Notes under the pieces: model-generated | What the model was told of the DNA's origin: nothing | Databases searched by the model: none | The model's input: the letters and a program-made list of their open reading frames with translations, nothing else | In this document: positions 55,935-64,000 of the stretch, piece by piece | Numbering within the stretch: the first letter of the stretch is position 1 | Layout: each line of letters begins with the position of its first letter | Translations under genes and position numbers: made by a program | Assembly: GCF_005434945.1 (NCBI RefSeq) | Contig: NZ_SKCH01000006.1 | Coordinates: 1-64,000 of the forward strand | Origin: Prescottella subtropica | GTDB taxonomy: Bacteria; Actinomycetota; Actinomycetes; Mycobacteriales; Mycobacteriaceae | Reading direction: 5' to 3' | Length of the DNA: 64,000 nt

Positions 55935-57128
55935 ATGACATCCACGGACACGACGGCCGGCGCCGCACGCCGGTGGACGATGCTGGGCCTGGGTGTCCTC
56001 GCCCAGGCCGCGGGGGCGACGTTCGCGAACACGCCGGCGTTCCTGCTACCCGTGCTCGGATCCGACCACGGACTGGAACTGTCACGGGCCGGGCTGATCG
56101 TGGCCGCACCGACGGTCGGGTTCCTCGTCAGCCTCATGGCGTGGGGCGCGGTCGTCGACCGCATCGGTGAACGCCGGGTGCTCGTGCTCGGGATGACACT
56201 GACGGCGGCCGCGACCGTCGGCGCCGCCGTCGCGGACTCCCTCGTCGTGACCGGACTGTTCCTACTGGCCGGCGGCACGACCGCCTCCAGCGCCAACGCC
56301 GCCAGCGGACGGGTCGTCGTCGGATGGTTCCCGCCGCACCGCCGCGGACTCGCGATGGGGATCCGGCAGATGGCGCTGCCACTCGGTGTCGCGTTCTCCG
56401 CCCTGACCGTGCCGCGTATCGCCGAAACCCACGGTGTCGGTTGGGCTTTGACCCTCCCCGCCACCGTGACGGTCGTGGCCGCGGTCGCATGCCTGTTCGT
56501 GCTCGATCCACCCCGCCCGGACCGGACGGCGGCCGCACAGTCCGGACTGCTGGACAACCCGTACCGGTCGTCGAGTGTCCTGTGGCGCATCCACGGCGTC
56601 TCGGTGCTGCTCGTGGTGCCGCAGTATCTGGTGTGGACGTTCGCGCTGGTATGGCTGATGTCGGACCGACACTGGTCCGCGGCGTCGGCGGGACTGCTCG
56701 TCACCGTCACCCAGTTGCTCGGTGCGGCAGGACGTATCGCGGCCGGCGCGCTGTCCGACCGGGTGGGCAGTCGGATGCGTCCGCTGCGCTGGGTCGCGAT
56801 CGCGGCGGCCCTGTCGATGGGGGCACTGGCGTGGACGGACGCGCTCGACTCACCGGCGTCTGTGGTGCTGCTGGTGCTGGCGTCGGTGATCACGGTGGCG
56901 GACAACGGATTGGCGTTCACCGCGGTCGCCGAGATCGCCGGACCGTACTGGAGCGGACGCGCGCTCGGCGCGCAGAACACGAGCCAGTATCTGGCGGCGT
57001 CGCTGGTGCCGCCGGTGTTCGGCGGCCTGATCGCCGCCGTGAGCTTCCCGGTCGCGTTCGCGGTCACCGCACTGTTCCCGCTCGTGGCGGTGCCCCTGGT
57101 GCCCGAGGATCACCCCGAACGCCACTGA
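55935..57128 (+). CDS. MFS transporter
   Basis: This 397-residue protein has about twelve hydrophobic segments. The MFS loop motif GAVVDRIGERRVLVLGM lies between helices 2 and 3 (about 76-92), with a second-half counterpart GALSDRVGSRMRPLRW. It is positionally equivalent to Rv2994. Direction and substrate (efflux of a drug or metabolite, or uptake of an organic acid) cannot be told. ATG at 55935 with AGGTGGG before it; longer frame upstream is antisense to the FAA gene. Confidence 0.9.
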   Translation: MTSTDTTAGAARRWTMLGLGVLAQAAGATFANTPAFLLPVLGSDHGLELSRAGLIVAAPTVGFLVSLMAWGAVVDRIGERRVLVLGMTLTAAATVGAAVADSLVVTGLFLLAGGTTASSANAASGRVVVGWFPPHRRGLAMGIRQMALPLGVAFSALTVPRIAETHGVGWALTLPATVTVVAAVACLFVLDPPRPDRTAAAQSGLLDNPYRSSSVLWRIHGVSVLLVVPQYLVWTFALVWLMSDRHWSAASAGLLVTVTQLLGAAGRIAAGALSDRVGSRMRPLRWVAIAAALSMGALAWTDALDSPASVVLLVLASVITVADNGLAFTAVAEIAGPYWSGRALGAQNTSQYLAASLVPPVFGGLIAAVSFPVAFAVTALFPLVAVPLVPEDHPERH

Positions 57129-57146
57129 CCCGCCGCCGGTACGGCC

Positions 57147-57178
57147 GTGGCCGCCACCCGGATCCGGGTGGCGGCCAC
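57147..57178. terminator. Bidirectional terminator between MFS gene and leuB
   Basis: A perfect 32-base palindrome centred on GGATCC forms a 14-bp stem with a GATC loop. It is 18 bases past the MFS stop and 22 bases from the leuB stop. Confidence 0.8.
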
Positions 57179-57200
57179 GTCGTTCGAGAGTGTGAGGCTG

Positions 57201-58214
57201 CTAGACGGCAGCCGCGATCCGGTCGCCGACCTCGGCGGTGACGATCGGGGCGTCACCGCGCGACGCCAGATCGGCCTCGACGGCCGCTTCGATACGCGCG
57301 GCGTCGTCGCCGCGGCCCAGGTGCCGCAGCAGCATCGCGGCCGACAGGATCGCCGCGGTCGGATCCGCGATGCCCTGACCCGCGATGTCGGGGGCCGACC
57401 CGTGGACCGGCTCGAACATCGACGGGTTGGTGCCCGATGCGTCGATGTTGGCCGACGCCGCCAGGCCGATACCGCCGGTGACCGCACCCGCGAGGTCGGT
57501 GATGATGTCGCCGAACAGGTTGTCGGTGACGATCACGTCGAAACGGGCCGGGTCGGTGACCATGTAGATGGTGGCCGCGTCGATGTGGCAGTATGCGGTC
57601 TCGACGTCCGGGTACTCGGCGCCGACGGTCTCCATCGCGCGGGTCCAGATGCGTCCGGCGTTGGACAGGACGTTGGTCTTGTGGATCAGCGTCAGATGCT
57701 TGCGGCGGGTCTGTGCCAGCTCGTAGGCGGCGCGGACGACACGCTCGGCGCCGAACCACGTGTTGACCGACACCTCGGTCGCGACCTCGTGCGGGGTGCC
57801 GACACGGATCGAGCCGCCGTTGCCGGTGTACGGGCCCTCGGTGCCCTCGCGGACCACGACGAAGTCGATGTCCGGGTTCGCGGCCAGCGGCGAGCTCGAC
57901 TCCGGGTACGTGCGGGCCGGGCGCAGGTTCACGTGGTGGTCGAGCAGGAAGCGCATGTTCAGCAGCAGACCACGCTCGAGGATGCCCGGCGCCACGTAGC
58001 GCGGGTCGCCGATCGCGCCGAGGAGGATCGCGTCGTGCTGACGGATCTGCGCGAGTTCGGCGTCGGGCAGCAGGTCGCCGGTCTCGTTGTACCGCTTGGC
58101 ACCGAGGTCGAATTCGGTGGTCTCGACGTCGGGAACCAGCTTCCGCAGGACCTTCAGCGCTTCCGCGGTGACCTCGACACCGATGCCGTCACCGGGAATG
58201 ACCGCAAGCTTCAT
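57201..58214 (-). CDS. leuB: 3-isopropylmalate dehydrogenase
   Basis: LeuB oxidises and decarboxylates 3-isopropylmalate to 2-ketoisocaproate in leucine synthesis. It has 337 residues. [20 protein letters not shown] starts the chain; [20 protein letters not shown], the substrate-binding [26 protein letters not shown] (metal Asp residues) and [15 protein letters not shown] follow. ATG at 58214 after GGAAGAGAG; a longer frame has no family similarity. It lies 109 bases downstream of serA, with a hairpin between. Confidence 0.97.
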   Translation of the reverse strand: MKLAVIPGDGIGVEVTAEALKVLRKLVPDVETTEFDLGAKRYNETGDLLPDAELAQIRQHDAILLGAIGDPRYVAPGILERGLLLNMRFLLDHHVNLRPARTYPESSSPLAANPDIDFVVVREGTEGPYTGNGGSIRVGTPHEVATEVSVNTWFGAERVVRAAYELAQTRRKHLTLIHKTNVLSNAGRIWTRAMETVGAEYPDVETAYCHIDAATIYMVTDPARFDVIVTDNLFGDIITDLAGAVTGGIGLAASANIDASGTNPSMFEPVHGSAPDIAGQGIADPTAAILSAAMLLRHLGRGDDAARIEAAVEADLASRGDAPIVTAEVGDRIAAAV

Positions 58215-58270
58215 GAACACACTCTCTTCCTCGTGGACCGGCCGCGAACACGGAACCGGTGAATTCGACT

Positions 58271-58304
58271 GTGGCCGCGACTGTTTCGCAACAGTCGCGG
58301 CCAC
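58271..58304 (-). terminator. Terminator between serA and leuB
   Basis: A perfect 15-bp stem GTGGCCGCGACTGTT/AACAGTCGCGGCCAC surrounds a TCGC loop, 19 bases past the serA stop. There is no T tract downstream, so read-through into leuB may occur. Confidence 0.7.
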
Positions 58305-58323
58305 CACCGTCAGAAAAAGACGA

Positions 58324-59916
58324 TCAGGACAGGTCGACCTGCGCGACGCGCGCATCGAGCTGCGAGGTGATCTGCGCGACCTCGGCGTCACCGACGACGC
58401 GGGAGACCCGCAGGATCACGGTCGCGCCCTCACCCTCGGCGTCCTGGCTCAGCGCCGCGGCCTGGATGTCGATGCCGGCGGTGCCGAGCACGGTGCCCAG
58501 CACACCCAGGACGCCCGGACGATCCGCGTAGTGGACCACGATGTTGTGGCCCTCGGCACGCAGGTCGAAGCTGCGGCCGTTGACGGCGACGATCTTCTCG
58601 ACCTGCTGCAGGCCGGTCAGCGCACCGGCGACGGTGGTGACGGTGCCGTCGGCGGCGACCGCACGCACCTCGACGGCACTGCGATGCGTCTGCGCCTCGC
58701 TGTGCTTCTCGACCTCGACGCTCACACCGCGCTGCTCGGCGAGCTGCGGGGCGTTGACGAACGTGACGGCCTCGTCGCTGCTCGCGGAGAACAGGCCGCG
58801 CAGGGCGGCCAGACCCAGGATGTCGACGTTCTCGGCGGACAGCTCACCGCTCGCGATCACCTGGACGTTCTGGACGGCCTCGGTCGACAGGGTGCCGGCG
58901 AGCAGACCCAGCTTGCGGACCAGCTCGAGCCACGGCGCGACCTCTTCGCCGACCGGGCCACCGGAGACGTTGACGGCGTCCGGCACGAACTCGCCGGCCA
59001 GCGCCAGCAGGACGGACTTGGCGACATCGGTGCCGGCGCGGTCCTGAGCCTCGGAGGTGGAGGCACCCAGGTGCGGGGTGACGACGACGTTGTCGAGGTC
59101 GAACAGCTTGGAATCGGTGCACGGCTCGGTGTCGAACACGTCGAGACCGGCAGCGCGGACCTTCCCGCCCACGAGCGCGTCGTACAGCGCGTCCTCGTCG
59201 ATGAGGCCGCCGCGGGCCGCGTTGACGATGATGACGCCGTCCTTGGCCGTGGCCAGACGCTCGGCGTTGATCAGGCCGGCGGTCTCCTTGGTCTTGGGCA
59301 GGTGCACCGAGATGAAGTCGGCGCGTGCGACCAGCTCGTCGATGCCGACCAGCTCGATGCCCAGCTGCGCGGCGCGGGCCGCGGGCAGGTAGGGGTCGTA
59401 CGCGATGATCGTGGTCTCGAACGCGGCCAGACGCTGTGCGAACAGCTGACCGATGCGGCCCAGACCGACGACGCCGACGGTCTTGCCTAGGATCTCGGTG
59501 CCGTTGAAGCTCGAACGCTTCCACGTCTTCTCCCGCAGCGTGCGGTCCGCGGCCGGGATCTGGCGGGCGGTCGACAGCAGCAGCGACACGGCGTGCTCGG
59601 CGGCCGAGTGGATGTTCGACGTCGGTGCGTTGACGACCATGACACCCCGCTCGGTGGCGGCCGGGATGTCGACGTTGTCGAGGCCGACACCGGCGCGGCC
59701 GACGATCTTCAGCTTGGTCGCGGCGGCGAGCACCTCGGCGTCGACCGTGGTGGCCGAGCGGACCAGCAGGGCGTCGGCCTCCGGGACGGCCGCGAGCAGC
59801 GCGGGGCGGTCCGGGCCGTCGACCCAGCGCACCTCGACACCGTCTCCGAGCGCATCGACGGTCGATTGTGCGAGCTTGTCGGCGATCAGGACGACGGGAC
59901 GGCCATTCTGGCTCAC
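58324..59916 (-). CDS. serA: D-3-phosphoglycerate dehydrogenase
   Basis: SerA makes 3-phosphohydroxypyruvate, the first step of serine synthesis. It has 530 residues, the long type with an intervening domain and C-terminal ACT domain that binds serine. [13 protein letters not shown], the NAD-binding [29 protein letters not shown] and catalytic [10 protein letters not shown] are present; the ACT region contains [20 protein letters not shown] at 59916 after AGGGAG. ilvC lies upstream with a strong terminator between. Confidence 0.97.
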   Translation of the reverse strand: MSQNGRPVVLIADKLAQSTVDALGDGVEVRWVDGPDRPALLAAVPEADALLVRSATTVDAEVLAAATKLKIVGRAGVGLDNVDIPAATERGVMVVNAPTSNIHSAAEHAVSLLLSTARQIPAADRTLREKTWKRSSFNGTEILGKTVGVVGLGRIGQLFAQRLAAFETTIIAYDPYLPAARAAQLGIELVGIDELVARADFISVHLPKTKETAGLINAERLATAKDGVIIVNAARGGLIDEDALYDALVGGKVRAAGLDVFDTEPCTDSKLFDLDNVVVTPHLGASTSEAQDRAGTDVAKSVLLALAGEFVPDAVNVSGGPVGEEVAPWLELVRKLGLLAGTLSTEAVQNVQVIASGELSAENVDILGLAALRGLFSASSDEAVTFVNAPQLAEQRGVSVEVEKHSEAQTHRSAVEVRAVAADGTVTTVAGALTGLQQVEKIVAVNGRSFDLRAEGHNIVVHYADRPGVLGVLGTVLGTAGIDIQAAALSQDAEGEGATVILRVSRVVGDAEVAQITSQLDARVAQVDLS

Positions 59917-60066
59917 GAGCGAACTCCCTGTGTTGAGGTGGCGGCTTGGATCTTGCAGTGTCAGCTTAGTGGGCGGGGCTCGCCGATTCCGCAGGGCGGG
60001 TGGGCTTTACCAGATAGTGGACACTCTTCGCGTCGAAATCGGAGATTCGCACCACACCCGAATGCA

Positions 60067-60106
60067 CTTCGGCCCGGGCGGTACTCGCGTACCGCCCGGG
60101 CCGAAG
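60067..60106 (-). terminator. Terminator after ilvC
   Basis: A perfect 18-bp stem (60067-60084 with 60089-60106) surrounds a TCGC loop, 28 bases past the ilvC stop. The remaining space to serA (59917-60066) shows TAAGCT on the reverse strand as a possible serA -10, without a convincing -35. Confidence 0.8.
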
Positions 60107-60134
60107 AGATCAGGCCGTCAGATCCGGGTCAGGA

Positions 60135-61715
<1,581 letters not shown>

Positions 61716-61719
<4 letters not shown>

Positions 61720-63665
61720 TGGCGTTCCTCTCCGGTTTCGGTGTCGGCGGCGACCTGGTTGCGTTCGGTCGCGTCCGCGATGGCTTCGTCGATGACGGTG
61801 GACTCGTCGGCGGGCTCGTCCTCGTCGAACAGCGGACGGATCCCACGGGCGGCCATGATCTCGTCGTTGCCGGTGCCGGCCGCGACCATCGGCCACACCT
61901 GGGCGTCCTTGCCGACGATGAAGTCGATGACGACGGGCTTGTCGTTGATCGACTGCGCGGTGCGGATGGCGTCCTCGACGTCCTCCTCGCGCTCGACCCG
62001 GATACCGACGCAGCCGAGGGCCTCGGCCAGCTTGACGAAATCGGGGATGCGCACGGCGCCGTGCGTGCCGAGATTCGTGTTCGAGTAGCGCTGGTCGTAG
62101 AACAGGGTCTGCCACTGGCGGACCATGCCCAGGTTGCCGTTGTTGACGAGCGCGACCTTGATCGGCACACCCTCGACGGCACACGTCGCCAGTTCCTGAT
62201 TGGTCATCTGGAAGCAACCGTCACCGTCGATGGCCCACACCTCACGGTCCGGCATGCCCATCTTGGCGCCCATCGCAGCCGGCACCGCGTAGCCCATCGT
62301 GCCCAGGCCACCGGAGTTGAGCCACGTGCGCGGCTTCTCGTAGTTCACGAACTGGGCGGCCCACATCTGGTGCTGGCCGACGCCGGCGCAGTAGATGGCG
62401 TCCGGTCCGGCGAGCCGGCCGACGGCCTGGATCACGAACTGCGGCGACAGCGTGCCGTCCGACGGGCGGTCGTACGACAGCGGGTAGGTGCTGCGGATGC
62501 CGTCGAGATACGTCCACCACGCGGCCAGGTCGAGCGTCGTACCGGTCGCCATGTCGGCGCGGATCGCCTCGATCAGTTCGGTGATGACTTCCTTGCAGTC
62601 ACCGACGATCGGCACGTCCGCGTGCCGGTTCTTGCCGATCTCCGCCGGATCGATGTCGGCGTGGACGACCTTCGCATCGGGTGCGAACGAGTCGAGCCGG
62701 CCGGTGACCCGGTCGTCGAACCGGGCGCCGAGCGTGATGAGCAGATCGCTCTTCTGCAGTGCCGCAACGGCCGAGACCGTGCCGTGCATGCCGGGCATGC
62801 CGCAGTTGAGCTGGTGACTGTCCGGGAACGCGCCGCGGGCCATGAGCGTCGTGACGACCGGGATACCGGTCAGCTCCGCCAGTTCGAGCAGTTCGGGAGC
62901 CGCGTCGGCCTTGATCACACCGCCGCCGACGTACAGGACCGGGGCCTTGGCCTCGGCGATGAGCCGGGCCGCCTCCCGCACCTGCTTGCCGTGCGGCTTG
63001 GTGACCGGACGGTAGCCGGGCAGGTGCATCTCCGGCGGCCACGAGAACGTGGTCTGCGCCTGCAGGATGTCCTTGGGGATGTCGACGAGGACGGCACCCG
63101 GACGGCCGCTGGACGCGAGGTAGAACGCCTCGGCCAGGATCCGGGGGATGTCGAGGCCGTCGGTGATCAGGAAGTTGTGCTTCGTGATCGGCATCGTGAT
63201 GCCGGAGATGTCGGCTTCCTGGAAGCCGTCGGTGCCGATCAGGCTGCGCGCGACCTGGCCGGTGATCGCCACGACCGGAACCGAATCCATCTGCGCGTCC
63301 GCGAGCGGCGTGACCAGGTTGGTGGCGCCGGGGCCGGACGTGGCCATGCAGACACCGACCTTGCCGGTGGCCTGCGCATAGCCGGTCGCGGCATGACCCG
63401 CACCCTGCTCGTGCCGGACCAGGACGTGCCGGACGCGCTGCGAGTCGAACAGCGGGTCGTACACCGGGAGGATCGCACCGCCCGGAATACCGAAGACGGT
63501 GTCGACCTCGAGTTCCTCGAGCGCACGGACCACGGACTGCGCGCCGGTGACCCGCTCGGGGGCGAGCTGACGTCGATTGGTCGATGCGGCGGCTGCCGCG
63601 GCGGTCGGGCCGGCTGCTCCCGACTTGCGCGGCGACGGCTGAGGCCGTGCGGTTGGTGCGCTCAC
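61716..63665 (-). CDS. ilvB: Acetolactate synthase catalytic subunit
   Basis: IlvB is the TPP/FAD enzyme that condenses pyruvate into acetolactate, the first common step to valine and leucine. It has 649 residues. [16 protein letters not shown], the TPP-activating Glu region [38 protein letters not shown] and TPP/Mg motif [15 protein letters not shown] are present. GTG at 63665 follows AGAGGA. The C-terminus is longer than usual, with an acidic tail ([14 protein letters not shown]). It is controlled by the upstream attenuation leader. Confidence 0.97.
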
Positions 63666-63675
63666 TGGAAAATCC

Positions 63676-63703
63676 TCTGCGATTCTGGCTCTGCGATTCT
63701 GGC
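63676..63703. repeat. 14-bp tandem repeat in ilvB leader
   Basis: TCTGCGATTCTGGC is present twice in tandem (63676-63689, 63690-63703) with a degenerate third copy (TCTGCAGGTTCTGG). It lies between the attenuator terminator and the ilvB ribosome site. Confidence 0.85.
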
Positions 63704-63728
63704 TCTGCAGGTTCTGGATCAGGGCAAC

Positions 63729-63762
63729 AAAAAACCCTCGTCAGCATCAGCTGTACGAGGGT
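63729..63762 (-). terminator. ilvBN attenuator terminator
   Basis: On the reverse strand, ACCCTCGT-A-CAGC-TGAT-GCTG-ACGAGGGT forms a hairpin (12 bp with one bulged A) followed at once by six T residues (63734-63729), a textbook intrinsic terminator. It stands about 60-95 bases before the ilvB start and after the leader peptide, so it must be bypassed for ilvB expression. A rival stem pairs 63805-63814 (inside the peptide, Arg-Arg-Val-Val codons) with 63763-63772 over 10 perfect base pairs. Confidence 0.85.
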
Positions 63763-63797
63763 GGCGCGTCGTTATCTGGCGAGTTGCAACAACCGGC

Positions 63798-63845
63798 TCA
63801 GGCGACGACGCGCCGGCCGATTACGAGCAACTCATTCTGCTTCAC
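63798..63845 (-). CDS. ilvBN leader peptide
   Basis: This 15-codon frame reads MKQNELLVIGRRVVA and stops with TGA. It is rich in the regulatory branched-chain codons (Leu-Leu-Val-Ile, then Val-Val), as expected for transcription attenuation. Ribosome stalling on these codons when charged tRNA is scarce should disrupt the 10-bp stem formed with 63763-63772 and affect terminator formation. No ribosome site precedes the GTG at 63845; the promoter geometry indicates a leaderless start. Confidence 0.8.
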   Translation of the reverse strand: MKQNELLVIGRRVVA

Positions 63846-63852
63846 GCGCTCG

Positions 63853-63882
63853 ACGGTAGGCGCGCGGTTCGTAGACAGTCAA
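63853..63882 (-). promoter_or_regulatory. Promoter of ilv operon
   Basis: On the reverse strand, TTGACT (63882-63877) and TACCGT (63858-63853) are spaced by 18 bases. Seven bases after the -10 comes the GTG of the leader peptide, so transcription likely begins at or next to that codon. Match to consensus and position make this the clearest promoter in the window. Confidence 0.75.
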
Positions 63883-63943
63883 CTTGGGTGAGTGCGCTGT
63901 CCCAGAATGTGAGATGAGGTGGCTGCAATGAGAAGATGGTGAG

Positions 63944-64000
63944 GTGTCCACTCCGCAGCAGCCCGTGCCACCACAGCCATCATCCCACACCCCCGATGAC
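63944..64000 (+). CDS. Start of forward gene, possibly Cfp6-like PH-domain protein
   Basis: A GTG at 63944 opens a Pro/Gln/Ser-rich start (MSTPQQPVPPQPSSHTPDD), which runs off the right edge. In M. tuberculosis the gene divergent from ilvB is cfp6 (Rv3004), a membrane protein with a PH-like domain. That identity is inferred from position only. The ribosome site is weak (GGTGAG), and an overlapping frame from an ATG nearby also stays open, so the start is uncertain. Confidence 0.4.
   Translation, partial: MSTPQQPVPPQPSSHTPDD

Overview
The window is very GC-rich chromosomal DNA from an actinobacterium of the order Mycobacteriales, most likely Rhodococcus or a close relative. This rests on mycobacterial-type gene order recalled from Mycobacterium tuberculosis: ftsY-smc-acyP-osmC, mutM-rnc-rpmF-DUF177-sepIVA, coaD-rsmD-pyc-recG, ung-thiL-ddl-gpsA-fbiD-ppk-mutT1-hupB-leuDC-iclR-gltX, and leuB-serA-ilvCNB. 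SepIVA, FbiD and a lysine-rich HupB point the same way. No database search was possible, so names come from motifs and recalled family sequences.

Positions 1-7407 are the accessory part. The left edge carries the first codons of an IS3-family transposase with a terminal-repeat-like end. A tight four-gene operon follows: cas3, csx17, csb1 and csb2, the interference set of a type I-G (formerly I-U) CRISPR-Cas system. It stops at a strong terminator directly before ftsY. No cas1, cas2, cas4 or repeat array is visible in the window.

Positions 7428-14720 hold ftsY, smc, acylphosphatase, an OsmC-family protein and a sodium:alanine symporter. Positions 14779-22707 hold a complete kdp potassium-uptake operon, transcribed leftward from a 30-residue membrane peptide and kdpF through kdpA, B, C, D and E. 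A flavin-binding protein and a divergent MocR-type regulator lie at 22907-25093. Positions 25038-37057 contain DNA repair, ribosomal, division, CoA and pyruvate carboxylase genes. RamB/PrpR-like boxes lie upstream of pyc.

Positions 37376-48959 contain rpmB, an enoyl-CoA hydratase, ung, a gamma-carbonic anhydrase, thiL (apparently with a non-standard start), ddl, gpsA, fbiD, ppk, mutT1 and hupB. From 49116 to the end, branched-chain amino acid and serine synthesis dominate: leuD, leuC and their IclR regulator, leuB, serA, ilvC, ilvN and ilvB. Three tRNA genes, gltX, an FAA-family hydrolase and an MFS transporter lie between them. The ilvBN genes have a recognisable attenuation leader: a promoter placed for leaderless transcription, a 15-residue Leu/Val/Ile-rich peptide, a competing stem and a terminator with six U residues.

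Most convergent junctions are closed by long perfect GC-rich hairpins. Several starts look leaderless (a -10 hexamer seven bases before the start codon).
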